NCBI GenBank assembly: GCA_947471745.1
Contig: CANJKZ010000783.1
Coordinates: 446,501 to 510,500 of the forward strand
Length of the DNA stretch: 64,000 nucleotides
Reading direction: 5' to 3'
From: Closterium sp. Naga37s-1
Lineage: Eukaryota; Streptophyta; Zygnematophyceae; Desmidiales; Closteriaceae
Made by a program: the position numbers and the translations under genes. Below are positions 51,241 through 62,639 of the stretch, in pieces; the first letter of the stretch is position 1; each line of letters opens with the position of its first letter. Under the pieces are notes generated by a model, which saw only the letters and a program-made list of their open reading frames with translations, did no database searches and had not been told where the DNA came from.

Positions 51241-52479
51241 CTACATGCGGTGAGCTCCAAGGGCATGAAGAACGCCCGTCAGGGAGCGCCACAGCTCCCG
51301 GACCACAAGCGTGCTTGCGCCGATCGCCGCGGCTCCAGATCCTGCGCGCAAGTGCCGCCTCAAGCCCCGGACAGCCTCGTCAAGCTGTCCCGCAGCAGCA
51401 GCGCCACCCTCCGCGGGCGCAGCCAGCACGGGCGCCAGCAGCACTGCGAGCTGGTCCGCCGCGTCCAGGCAAGTGTCACGTTGGCAGCCACGGAAGGTCT
51501 CTGGAGGGATCACGGGGAGAGACGAGTGGGCCAGCACCTGAATCAGCAGCAGCGCGTGGAGACTGTCAGCAAGGCGGTGGAGCTATCCGAGAGTCGCCTC
51601 GGGAACACGGGTCTGCGAAGGCTGGAGTGCCTCCGCCAGGAACTGGAGCGTCTCATCATCAGCAACTTGAAGTGCATTCGGAGCCACCGCCGCGCCACCA
51701 CCTGAGGCCACAAACTCCACTCCCGCTATGGGAGGAACCGGTGGCAGATGGAGACGAGAGCCAGGAGCAGGTGCCGAGACAGCGGGAGAAGGAGCTGGCA
51801 GCGCATGGATCAGGGGAGGAGGGGCAGCGACAGGCTGCGGGCTCACAGGGAGCACAGCCGGACGAGGAGCCTCGTGGGCTGGCGAGGCGCGCATCGAACT
51901 GCTCTGGCTCTGCGCCGCCCTATCCTCACGAACCGCCCTCGACACTTCTCGCTGAAGATCCGCCATCGTCACGGGCGGGCGGTACCCCCCACCCTCGCCA
52001 TGAGCACGGGGACCCCTCTAATCCCCCTGACCTCCGGGGTGAGCAGGCCAGTGCGACTGTTGCTGATAACGCCGTGGAGACTCACGCCGGCGATGAGACG
52101 ACTTGCGCTCCTGGTGGGGCGCGGGGGAATGGGGGCGCGACGAGCGATGGTCGGGCGACGGAGGGCGTGACGGTTGACCTGCTGGGGCCATCGGCGTCAC
52201 AGCAGGTGAGGACTGACCCGCCGCCGAGGGCGCAACCAACGGAACCGGTCCGCCAGTGGTGGCGGACGCCGCCTTCGGTGATGAAGCAGAGGCCGGAGCA
52301 GGCACGCCGGGGACAGAAGCGGGCGGCGCAACAGGGGCGCCAGGGACAGGCTCAGGGGGATCAGCAAAACCCCCAACAAGGGAAGACGCCAATGGCTCGA
52401 CAAGGGGAGCCGGGGGGAGCCGCATGCGGAGCAGACGGAACAGCAGCCGGGGCAGACGGGCCAGCCCCCGACGCGGCAA
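51241..52479 (-). pseudogene. LINE antisense ORF, second copy (two stops)
   Basis: Counterpart of 46072-47361. ATG at 52479 lies only 12 bp from the sense ATG at 52492, so the pair is strictly divergent. Aligned blocks: SRPHSPAPHQERKSSHRRRESPRR against SHPHSPSPQDERDVSRRRRDSPRR, TMADLQREVSRAVRED against TIADVRQIVTEAFRDS, EATLG-stop-LHRLADSLHALLLIQ against EATLGQLWRLSESLRALLLVQ, DAADQLAVLLAPVLAAP against DAADQIAVLLVPVLAAP, and an identical RM-stop end. Two in-frame TAG codons (about 52015-52017 and 51580-51582; the second is CAG in the other copy) break this copy. Confidence 0.6.
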
Positions 52480-52491
52480 GGGGATCCGCGG

Positions 52492-53443
52492 GTGCGTGGA
52501 GAGGAGTCCTTTCAGAGGCTGTTGTCGAGGGTTTCGGAGCCGGCGGTAGAGGGGGCTTCGTCGCCATGGTCACCCTTTCGGGCTCCGCCGGAGGCTTGGA
52601 GGCCGCAGCCAACCAGGCGGCAACGAGCTCTGGCGACGGCTCACGCGCACCAGCAATCACCATCGCGGAAGCGGGGAGGCTGCGGGACTAGGAGACAAGC
52701 TGCAAGCGGGACATGCGGAGGGCCGGAGAACGGGTATCAGGTAGCAGCAAGAAAGGCTTTAAATGACCTGGAAGCGACTAATGAGGACGGCGAGCTTAAC
52801 GACGCTTCATATAGGGAAGAAGCCCTCCCTGCGAGCGAGGATGAAGAGACGAAAGAGGAAGGCAGGGTGAGGGAGAGACCAGGGAGAAGGGAAGCAGCGG
52901 TAGGGCAGAGATCTTTGCAAGTACCACAGATGGCTCAAGCTCCGTCCGATGCCGATCGGACAGATGCAATTCCAACCTTGAGCCCACCAGCGAGGCCGGG
53001 CCGCGCTGGGCGAAATCGAACCACCGCTGCTGGTAGTGCGACACGCCCTCCAACACCAATTCCCCGCTACTTTTCACCTGACGATTTAGCAAAGCGGACA
53101 GACCTGTTCGCTGCCATCGTGAATTGGGACACCGCAACTCTTTGCGACAGTCGTCAGCCTGCACTGTCGCGGCGTTTACCGCCAAACCTGTGCCAGCTGT
53201 TTTCGCTAGCACTCCTGACACCGTTACTGCACCTATCGCGAAACCCAGAGTCGGAAACGGCCTGGCACCTGTTGCTGTTTCTCCTGCATCTAACACTTCA
53301 CCAGACCTCGCCGCAGCGACCGAACTGGCCACGTGTCAAAGCCCGGCTACGTGCTTTCCAGCGTGGCGAGTGGGAGCAGTTGTACCAGGACGCGTTGGAT
53401 GCAGTCAACACACCGCCACCGCCAAAACACCAGCCAGACGTGA
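52492..53443 (+). pseudogene. LINE N-terminal sense region, truncated
   Basis: Open from ATG 52492 to the gypsy junction. After a low-complexity start it has AARKALNDLEATNEDGELNDASYREEAL, then YFSPDDLAKRTDLFAAI, ALSRRLPPNLCQLFSLALLTPLLHLSRNPES and RAFQRGEWEQLYQDALDAVNTPPPPKHQPDV, closely matching the minus-strand LINE at 21 kb. No RT remains in the window. Confidence 0.75.
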
Positions 53444-53842
53444 TGTCACGATTCTAATATTTGCGTAGACATTAGATATAACTTCGTGACTATTTAGGAT
53501 AACGAAAGGCTACAGTATAAAGGATATCGAGGGAGTCGGCTAGAGCCGAATCAATTGAACTGAAAACTAGGAATTGGCGGGCGAACGGGGGACCGTTAAC
53601 ATAACGGTAACCCTTCGCTAGTACTTAAGAAAGTATGCAAGCTTAGAGAAGATGCTTGCGTGATTGTTTTCTCACCTATGCTTACAACTTCTGATATCTC
53701 TCAGCGAAGGACAAGCACGAGGAACCACCCCACGCAAGCAATCTAGCAGACAATCAACCACTCTTCCAACCAGCCGAGCTAGGGTTTGAACAATAGCACG
53801 GTTGGAGGAAAGGACTTTTCAACAATCACGCAAGCATCGCCG
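53444..53842 (+). other. 5' LTR and leader of the DNMT retrotransposon
   Basis: Starts TGTCACGATTC directly after LINE sequence ...GACGTGA, as expected for an LTR start. Its end and the primer-binding site could not be fixed because the partner LTR is outside the window. A TATA-like CAGTATAAAGG lies near 53512-53522. No gene. Confidence 0.5.
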
Positions 53843-55231
53843 ATGAACAGTCGCGAGTCAGTACGAACTAGACTGTGGAACGACGCCGGCGAGTTGAAGC
53901 CTACATCGGGGTGGCGCGCCGATACTAAGGCTGCGCGTGGACATTTAGGTGCCGCGCGCCCGGACTCGGACTCATCTAGGAACCGGACGCCTCATCAACG
54001 AGCCCGTGCGGCTAGAGTTCACATGGAGGGAGAAACGACCGTCGTCTCGGACGCGGGAGAGACGCTACGCGACCCTCGATGGACTGAAGTAATACGGGAA
54101 CGGTGGAAGACTCAGGAGGAGCATACCCCGCAGATCGGGATGCCCGGGATGACCACGACGAAGGGAAGATATAACCAGCCCTGTTCCCAGAGCGGCGGCC
54201 CCGAGCGGGAGATGCGGCCCGGAGCAGCTCTATTTCACAGTGGTGTCGCTGTCGAGTCCGACGACCCGTTCGACGGACCCGGCAGCCGTGGAATGCGCAG
54301 GAAGGCGACAAACTTGCCCAAAGTGGAGGTAGCGGAACGGTACACGGGTATTCCAGGCGTGGGACTGAGTCTGAAGAATTACCTCATGCAGCTCGAGACC
54401 GTCCAGTACTGCTGGGAGCGCGACGGATACGACCCGGCCGAGTTCTTCCGGAAAATGGCGGGGACCTTGGCGGGCGAAGCGGAGACGTTCTATCGTCTGA
54501 CGAGGGACGAGGTCTTAGCAGAACTAGCGGAAGAGGAAATCACGAACCCGACGGCTCGGTTCTTACAAATGCTGCGGAAGGAGTTTCGGGACTTCCGACG
54601 GAAGAAGGAAGAGTCGTTGTTGGCTTACTACTGTCGACTCCGGGAACTGGCGGAGGACTTGGAATGCAAGGAGGAACGCCTGCTTGTGCGGAAATTCGTG
54701 TGTGGGCTGGACGATGAGCTGAAGGGAGTAGTCCGGAGCACCGTTTACAACATCGGCGCCGACATCACCCTTAAAGAAGTTTACCTGCTGACGAAGAGGA
54801 CGGAGCAGGCGCAACGACTGCTGGATCTGGAGGACTCAGAAGGAAGGAGTCGGACGAGGACGAGCTGGGCAGCCGCGGCAGTCCCCGACCCATCCCCTGG
54901 AGGAAGCGGCCGCCCCGACCCCAGGCTCTATCATACATGCGGGGAGCATGGACATTTGAAGAGAGACTGCCCCAAATCGCCGACCTGCGAGCAGTGCGGG
55001 AAACGCGGACACCGGAAAGAAGACTGTTACCGCCGTCCGAAGGAAGCGCTGGGAGCGACTCGGGAGGAGCTCCAAGCCGAAGTCCGGCGGCTGCAGCTAC
55101 GACTGGAGCAGTTCCCTACTCCGAAAGATGTCAAAGCACGGGCGCTACTGGCGTACGAAGAAGTCGACGAGGCCGAAGAGGAGGGGGAGGAGGATTACCA
55201 GCGGGAGTACGCTGTGATGGCGTATCCTTGA
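53843..55231 (+). CDS. Retrotransposon Gag with zinc knuckles
   Basis: Open from an in-frame position upstream (53786); first ATG 53843 chosen (MNSRESVRTRLWND). An Arg-rich disordered N-terminus (about 150 residues) is followed by a Gag core with YTGIPGVGLSLKNYLMQLET, FFRKMAGTLAGEAETFYRLT, FLQMLRKEFRDFRRKKEESLLAYYCRLRELAEDL and FVCGLDDELKGVV. Two knuckles follow: LYHTCGEHGHLKRDC (first Cys replaced by Tyr) and a complete CEQCGKRGHRKEDC. A coiled segment and an acidic end (DEAEEEGEEDYQ) precede TGA 55229-55231. Pol follows in the same frame, so TGA may be a read-through stop. Confidence 0.85.
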   Translation: MNSRESVRTRLWNDAGELKPTSGWRADTKAARGHLGAARPDSDSSRNRTPHQRARAARVHMEGETTVVSDAGETLRDPRWTEVIRERWKTQEEHTPQIGMPGMTTTKGRYNQPCSQSGGPEREMRPGAALFHSGVAVESDDPFDGPGSRGMRRKATNLPKVEVAERYTGIPGVGLSLKNYLMQLETVQYCWERDGYDPAEFFRKMAGTLAGEAETFYRLTRDEVLAELAEEEITNPTARFLQMLRKEFRDFRRKKEESLLAYYCRLRELAEDLECKEERLLVRKFVCGLDDELKGVVRSTVYNIGADITLKEVYLLTKRTEQAQRLLDLEDSEGRSRTRTSWAAAAVPDPSPGGSGRPDPRLYHTCGEHGHLKRDCPKSPTCEQCGKRGHRKEDCYRRPKEALGATREELQAEVRRLQLRLEQFPTPKDVKARALLAYEEVDEAEEEGEEDYQREYAVMAYP

Positions 55232-56323
55232 TTGCGGGATGACCTCAGCCTCTGGCCCAGGGTCAGCCAATCCCAGGAAAGTGGGGTAACGGGCGGGGCC
55301 CGCCCCCGGAACAGTCAGACGGAGAGATCGCGCCCTGCAGATATGAGACGACACCCGAATGAGCGGCTAGTGTGCCAGGCGTCGGTGCCGATTGCCGAGA
55401 AAGGGAGTCTCACTGTGGGGGGCCTACCCGTGAAGCAGGCAATCATAGATACGGGCGCGCACCACATGCTGCTAGGAAAGGGACTCGCTAAACAGTTAAA
55501 GCTGGACGTGGCCGGGAGAACCGTGGAAAGGGGGATATTACTCATGACGGCCGAGGGAGGAGAACCCAAGTGGATGCCAAAAACGCGGAGGCCCGTGGAG
55601 GTGGTACTCTTACCGGGGACGGAGAAGGAGTGTTGCATCAGGCTGCAGTGCGGCGTCTCAGAATCGGAAGATTACGACGTCCTCATGGGGATGGAACTCC
55701 TCTACCGGGTGGGAGCCACTATCTATACTTGGCAGGAGAAAGTGCTATTCCGCGCGCAGTACTGGGACCCGGAGAGCGCCGTAGGTACGCTGCCAGTACG
55801 GTTCGTGCGGCAGGAGCCGCGGGAAGCATATCAAGCGCAAAAGCGGGATCTGACGGAAGAGCTGGAGGAATGGCCTTGGGAGAAGTACGAGGAGGAATAC
55901 GAACGGAGGATAGAGAGACGGCTCGCGGGACGCAGCCCAGCAGATCTGAAGGAACGTGTCAGTCGCGTGCAGACCTTGGACGCTCTCATCTGCCTCCTGG
56001 AGCTATATGGGGGAATCGGGACGGGCCTGGCTGCAGCGCTGCGAGCTGGGTGCACGATCAAGCGATGGATACATGTCGAGCGCGATCCAGTCGTGCGCAA
56101 GATGGCCAGGCACCACGCCTTGTTGCTGCGAGATGAGTATCCGGACCAGATGTGGGAGGACGCCATCCTGCTGGAAGCAGAGCAGGGGGTCCATGACCTA
56201 AGGGACATTTCCGAAAGTGTGCTGGATCGGTGGGGACAGGTGGACCTGGTGATCGCCGGATGGGAATGTCAAGGGTACTCCAGGGCCGAGGAAGGACTGG
56301 GGATGGACGACGTCAGAGGCGCG
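55232..56323 (+). CDS. Protease and N-terminal half of a C5-DNA methyltransferase
   Basis: Begins immediately after the Gag TGA in the same frame. The aspartic protease carries KQAIIDTGAHHMLLGK (about 55435-55485) and YDVLMGMELLYRVG. After a charged linker, a cytosine-5 methyltransferase domain starts at ICLLELYGGIGTGLAAAL (about 55990-56040, motif I), then WIHVERDPVVRKMA (motif II acid), GVHDLRDIS (motif III) and DLVIAGWECQGYS (motif IV; catalytic Cys about 56267-56269, with ECQ where most have PCQ or PCN). The frame meets the LTR of copia C at 56324, whose first codon is TGA. DNMT3/DRM-like features continue at 63788. Confidence 0.85.
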
Positions 56324-56454
56324 TGAGAAGAAACAAGGAAAATGAATGTACTATGAATGAATTGAGTACAAGTAATAACCCTAATTGGGTTGTACCCCTT
56401 ATGGACTACCCCACTATAGCCTACACAATATGCATGAGCTATAATGTTCTGACA
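56324..56454 (-). repeat. Copia C 3' LTR
   Basis: 131 bp, TGAGAAGAAACAAGG...GTTCTGACA on the plus strand. Shares GTACCCC...CTACCCCACTATAGCCTACACA with the other short LTRs. Confidence 0.95.
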
Positions 56455-56665
56455 CACCCCCATAGGCAAAGTGGGGGAGAACAAGGGGTCACAAGACCAG
56501 TCAAGTAAAGCAAATCAAAGCAAGCTCAGGGTGGATCACAAAGTCACCACACATTCCGAGCACAAGTTCAAGGCCACAAGGCCAGTTCACATGCAGGAGT
56601 ACATATATATAAAAAGGCTAGACAAGCAAGAGCAGGTATATATATATGTAACAGTACAAGCACGG

Positions 56666-59600
56666 TCAAGAGGTGAGCAAGTGAGGCAAGGTAGGCACAA
56701 GGCCCAGCTGAGTACAGAAGCGCTGATGGTCACAAGGCGCAAGCGCCTTGGTGAAGATATCAGCAGTGTTGGCCTCAGAGGCCACGTACGCAAGATGCAG
56801 CTGACCACGCTGCTGCAGCTCACGAGCAAGAAAGTAGCGGAGAGCAATGTGCTTCGTTCTGTGCTCCAGTCGCTGCTCCCGACACAAGGCCAGCATGGCC
56901 TTGTTGTCTACGTACAGCACTGGAGGAGAACGAGGCGGCTCTCCGAGGTCAGTCAGCAGGTAGGTGAGCCAGCGAAGCTCCTGTGCAGCCATGGCTCCTG
57001 CGTAGATCTCAGCCTCACAACTGGAGCCGAGAACAGAAGACGAGCGAGTAGCCCGCCACGAAACAGAGCCGGAACCAAGGCTGAAGGTGTAACCCTGTGA
57101 CGACCGCTGCGTAGCCTGGTCGTCAGCCCAAGAAGCGTCTGCGTGCCCAGTAAGGACCACTGGACTCTGCCCTCCAAGCACAAGCCCCATGCCCGACGTA
57201 CTGCACAAGTAGCGCAACACCCTCTTCGCTGCAGCCATGTGCTCCGGTCTGTGTCTCCCAGGAGCAACATAGCGTGCGAGAATGCTAAGAGGGTATGCAA
57301 GGTCAGGTCGTGTGCAGGTCATCAGGTACATGAGGCAGCCAACAAGCTCTGGGTACGGGCCACTCGACTCTACGGACTCATCCGAAGGCAGAGCTGAGAG
57401 CGAGTGGCGAGTAGGCAGAGGAGTGGCCTGAGGCGAGGAGTACGTGAAGCCGAAGCGCTGAAGGACCTGCTGCACCATGTGTGACTGAGTCAGGGTAATG
57501 GTGCGGCGTGCTCTGTCCCGAGTGATCTGCAAGCCAAGGTAGCTGCGCAGTTCACCCAGGTCAGTGCACGTGTGTCTCTTCTGCAGCTCGGACTTCACGT
57601 GGGCGAGTCCAGCAGTGTCAGCTGTGGCAAAGACCAAGTCGTCGACGTACACGAGGATGTAGAACGGCGGCAAAGAAGTGTCGGTGCGCAGAAACAGCGA
57701 CGGGTCGGCAGTAGAGGGAGCAAACCCAAGAGCCGCAAGTGTAGTCCTCAGTGTGTCGTGCCACTCACGCGGTGCCTGGCGGAGACCGTAGACTGGCCGC
57801 CGTAGGCTCCACTGGGTGCCAGGAGGAAAAGACCCAGTGAAACCAGGTGGGCGACGCAGCCAGATCTCCTCGTGCAGGCTGCCCTGCAAGAAAGCAGTGC
57901 TGAAGTCAAGAGAGTGTAGCTCGTAGTCACGGTGAGCAGCTACGTGCAGCAGTACCCGAAGAGTGGTCATCTTCGGGGTGGGAGAGAAGGTCTGAAAGTA
58001 GTCAACTCCCTGCCGCTGACTGAAGCCTCGAGCCACGTAACGCGCCTTGAAGACAGGCGGAGAACCCGGCGGCCGCTTCACCCTGAAAATCCACATGCCA
58101 CTGACGATGTTCGCCCCAGGAGGGGGAACAGCGTCAACGTAGGTGCCTGTGGACTTCCAGGAAGCCATCTCTGCGTCCATAGCTGCCTGCCACTGAGAGG
58201 AGTAGGGACCCTCTATCGCCTCCGCGTAAGAGCGCGGAGTCGGGATGTCAAGTGCATCCGGGTCTCCCTCAGGGGTAAGCAGTACGGACACGAGATGAGG
58301 TGAAGCAGCGGCCAAGCACTGGAACTCCTCCTGCCTGTCCTCAAGGACGTCCGTGCCAAGGGCACACTCACCCCCGACGGACGGAGGACAGACAGACTCA
58401 GACTCAGCAACAAGACTGGCGACGTAGTCTAGGCGACAGCGAGCAGCAAAGTCGACGAGCTCAGCAACTAGGGCAGACGCAGCAGTGGACTCAAAGGAAG
58501 GGTCAGTGACAACAGTAGCAAGGAGACGCGTGACAGTAGGACTGGCAGCACGAAGAGAGTCCGACTCCGGGTCGGCAAGAGCAGGAAGAGAAGACTCAGG
58601 AGGAGAAGGCAAAGGGGCACGCAGAGGAGCAGTGGACGGACGCAGAGACATCCGGTGCGTGCCAGGGACAGGAGGAGGACGCTGACGCGAACCGCGACCA
58701 CTAGTGCGAGCAGCACGGACAGGCGACGCAGGGCGAGACGCAGGCTCACGACGCTCAGCAAGACCTCCAGTAGGACCAGTGTAGGGAGACGGAGCAGGCA
58801 GTGGGGAGGCCGGCTGTAACTGTAACTGCGACGGGACAGGCTGTGGACACTCTAAGGGAGGAGGAGGACCAGTAGAAGACGGGAGACCAAGAACCTGCTG
58901 AAGGAGCGGAACGAAGTACGGCCGAGGCCGCGCGGCGACTCCAGACACAGCAGGGACAGCACCAGCACCCCCTGTGGCAGCACCAGCACCAGTAGCAGCT
59001 CCAGCTCCAGTACCCCCAGCAGCACCAGCAGTACCCCCAGCAGGACCGCCTCCAGGACCGACAGCAGTAGCCTCCGCGCCAACACCCGCAGCAGCTCCAG
59101 CTCCAGAAGTACCCGCAGGTCCAGCAGCTCCAGTACGCCCAGTACGAGCACCTCCGGGACCCGTGGCACCAGCTCCCTCAGCAGCAACAGAAACTCCAGT
59201 ACCCGCAGCTCCTCCAGCTCCAGCAGCTCGCCTCCAGCGCCGGGCAAACCACTCACGCAGCTCCTGTGGAGAGAGTGGCTCCCGGCGAGAAGAAGCACCC
59301 GGAGAACCGCCAGGCACAGCACCAGTAGGCCCAGCTCCCTCAGGCTCCGCACCCCCAGGCTCAGCACCTCCAGGCGTAGCACCCCCAGGCTCAGCATCCC
59401 CAGACGCAGCACCCCCAGGCGTAGCACCCCTAGACTCAGCACCCCCAGGCTCAGCACCCCCAGTCGTAGTACCCTCAGGCTCAGCACCCCCAGGCGTAGC
59501 ACCCACACGCTCAGCACCCCCAGAGTCAGCACTCCCAGGCTCAGCACCCACAGCAGCACCAGAGTCACCAGCGACCTCGACAGGCTCAACAGCGTCTACC

Positions 59601-61559
59601 TGGGACACACCTGAAGGGGCAGGACCCTGAGGGGGGAGGGGGTCTACCGGGGGGGGACCTGGTACCAGGAAGAGCGGTGGCGGGGGGAGGGACGGAGTGC
59701 GGTAGGGGAAGAGGCGGTAGTAGGGGACCGACTCGTCGAACGTGACGTCCTGGGAGGACAAAACACGGCGAGAGGTGGGGTGGTAGAACTGCCACCCTGG
59801 GGCGTCAGGGGGGAAACCCAGGAAGACGCAAGGAGCAGCACGAGGGGACAGCTTGTCCGCAGACAAGTCGCGGACAAACGCCCGAGATCCCCAGACACGG
59901 AACGCAGACGCATCGCCAGCCTTCCCCGTCCACAGCAAGGCTGGGGAGGTCTCCGGCATGGAGACCCTGGGCTGAAGGTTGATCTGATGCGCCGCGTACC
60001 GAACCGCAAACGGCCACAGAAAATGGGGGGCAGCCGCATGCATCATGGACGTACGGGCGACGTCCATGACCATGCCAATGCGGCGCTCAGCAATCCCATT
60101 TTGCTGTGGAGAGTCCGGAAGCGTGAAGGTCTGGCGGATGCCTCGTGCACGACAATAGGATCGCAGAAGGCCAGAGGAGAACTCTCCTCCTCTGTCCGAG
60201 TGCAGACGCAGAACAGGAAAGTCCGAGCCGAAGCTCCGCCTGAGCTGGAGACGAGCTGCGCGGATCCAGTCAATCAACACCTCAGTGACATCACCCTTGC
60301 TGCGCAAGGGGAAGACTGTGGTGTAACGCGAGAAGTCGTCAACCACCAGCAGGAAGTAGCGCTCGTGACCCTGTCCACGGACGCGGGCCGGGCCCCACAC
60401 GTCCATGTGAAGCGTCTGCAGTGGGGCCTCTGTCGGAGGAAACTGGGAGGAGTGAGGGGTAGCCCGCTGTCGTCCCTCGACACAGGGGACGCAGGTAGGG
60501 CCAGGCCCCGGAGGAAGTGGAGGGAGGGACCGGGGAAGACCAGAGACAAGGACACGGGAGGCCATGCTCCGGAGACGAAGCAGGGAGGGGTGACCAAGGC
60601 GGTGGTGCCAGAGGAGAGTCTCGTGAGACAGGAGGCGACACGAGCAGGGGGCAGACTCAGGACCAGACCTGGACGCCGCAGCAAACACCTGACCCGACGC
60701 AGCTGCCTGACCAGACGCAGGGACCGGAGGAGACGCAGTGGTCAGTGTGTACAGGCTCGACCCTGGCCGACGTGTAAACGTGGCCAGGTGTCGGCCTGTC
60801 CGAGCGTCCGTGCAGTGGGTCACCCGCTGACTCGCAGGAGTGAACTGGTGAACCCCCGCATCCTGTAGGTCAGCACCACTCACCAAGTTCGTAGAGAACG
60901 AGGGGAGGTAAAGACCAGACAGGGTGCCAGAGGGGGCCGCCGGACACGGGAGGACAGTGGAGAAGTGAGCAAGGACAGGACCCCCAGAGGGGTCTGCCAG
61001 AGAGACCGCAACTGGCCGGCCAAGCGGCGTGAGTGTGGTGCGGTCTCGAAAGAAGGAGCGAGAAGCCCCCGAGTCAAGGGTAAAGGTGTGGGAGGCCGAA
61101 GCCGACGCAAAACCTGAGAGAGCAGACTCACCAGTACCTGAGGGAGCAGACGCACCTAGAGCAGCAGCCTCGCTAGCACCTAGAGCAGCAGCCTCACCAG
61201 GACCTAGAGCAGCAGTCTCAATGCCCGGGTCGGGCGGAAAACACCGGTAACAGTCACCCTCATCACTAATAGTCACAGTATACATGGCAGCAAGAATAGC
61301 ATCAAAGTCAAGGTCAAAGACAGCTACACCCGCCCTAGACAGCTCACCCCAGCGGGGGATCTCAGTGGCCTCAGGGAACTGGTGACGCCAAGCGTCCGTC
61401 AGGCGGCCAAAGCAGCGCTGGGTGGAGTGCGCACCCCCGCACTGCTCACCCGCGCGGTCACCGGTGCGCAGGACGTAGGTGCACGGACCAGTACCCCCAC
61501 CCCTCTGGCGTGCAGTGTACCACTCACGGAGCTGCTGAGGGGAGGGGACGTCACGAGTG

Positions 61560-61591
<32 letters not shown>

Positions 61592-62617
61592 CTGACCACC
61601 ACCGGAGCTGACCCTCTGCGCAGCGCCACCCCGACCAGCTCCACCTCCTCCGCCGCCTCCTCCTCCACCGCCGCCACCTCCGCTCCCTCCGCCACCGCCG
61701 CTGCCGCCTGCGCCTCCACTGCCGTCACCTACACCTCCACCCCCGCCACCACCCCCACCGCCACCCCCACCTCCTCCACCGCCTCCACCGCCGCCTCCAC
61801 CGCCCCCGCTAGCTCCTCCAGCGCCCCTGCCCCCCTTGCCCCTGCCAGGGTGGCGTCTCCCGCTAGGGGTAGACGCTGCCCCAACCGACTCCAAACCAGC
61901 GAGGTCGGCCGCAGCAGCAGAGGCAACGGAGGGCAAAAGAGGGGAGGGGGAACACCCCTCAAAGATGGGGGTGCGAGGGTCACCACGAGAGGCTCCTACA
62001 GCGACTATGCTCTTTTCTGCTGCTAGGAGGGCCTTCTCGAGGAGGTCAACGGTGAGAGTGGTGGGACAAACCGAGAGGAAGTGGTCCCTGACTACGCGAA
62101 GGGAGTCAGGGAGACGGGTGACTATGTAGTAGAGGGTGATGTACATGGGGGGGGGGTTCTTGGCGCAGAACTCAGCAGGAAGCGCAGCGCGGTAGCGAGT
62201 GTCACTAGTGCGGAGGTGCGTAATGAGGTAAGCGACTGTGGGAAAGGCAGCAAGGTCAGGGAAGAGGTACGGTAGCATGAGGCGGCTCAGTGCAGCAGTG
62301 GCAGGGGAGGAGTAGCGTGCAACTACAGCGTCGTACAAGGTCTGAGCACTCTTGTACTGGCTAAAGTGCGCACGCTCAGAGGTAGGTAGGTGGCGACGCA
62401 CAGCAAGACGTGCAGCAGCATCGCGCGTGGCCCACTGTGAGCGAACAGTGGCGTCAGCATCAGCAGCGGGGGCAGGAGAGGCACCAGAAGTGAGGTCAAA
62501 GAGGGAGAGGCCGTCTGCTCTGTCGCACTGTAAGAAAAGCTGCAGGTCATCTATCGAGACGTCAAAGTCAATGGCCCGACCCTCAGCGTCAAAAGCGAGG
62601 ACACTAGGGGTAGCCAT
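56666..62617 (-). CDS. Copia C Gag-Pol polyprotein (1983 aa)
   Basis: ATG at 62617. Gag core about 1-230 (FDAEGRAIDFDVSIDDLQLFL, YRAALPAEF). Gly-rich tract about 262-326, then Gln-rich and a knuckle-like C...QCGGAHSTQRC near 375-400. Protease FTLDSGASRSFFRDR near 512. HHRLGHPSLLRL...CVPCVEG zinc region near 671-705. Integrase MDVWGP, LHSDRGGEF (about 806), NGIAERRIG. A Pro/Gly/Ala/Glu linker with GGAEP-type repeats (about 1025-1100) and a further Ala/Gly stretch. RT VFKARYVARGFSQ, YVDDLVFAT (about 1656). RNase H GHADASWADD (about 1826), SCEAEIYAGA, YVDNKAM, TADIFTKAL. All catalytic residues are present. Gag and Pol are one frame, as in many plant copias, so the Gag:Pol ratio must be set after translation or by splicing (inference). 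Confidence 0.95.
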
Positions 62618-62639
62618 GACAGCAGTAGACTAGCAGTGC

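Larger units (their letters stand above)
51061..53443 (+). mobile_element. LINE family 1, 3' part cut off by the DNMT gypsy element
   Basis: Leader with hairpin (51078-51094), divergent antisense frame (52479-51241), sense frame from 52492, and a sudden end at 53443 inside the sequence KHQPDV, where TGTCACGATTC of the next element begins. The continuation expected from the other copies (TGVISRAEGLAK) is not in the window, so this LINE is presumably completed right of 64000. Confidence 0.8.

Noticed and set aside
58852-59630. Leu-rich minus-strand and Ala/Pro-rich plus-strand frames within copia C
   Set aside because: Other-frame shadows of the repetitive integrase-RT linker.
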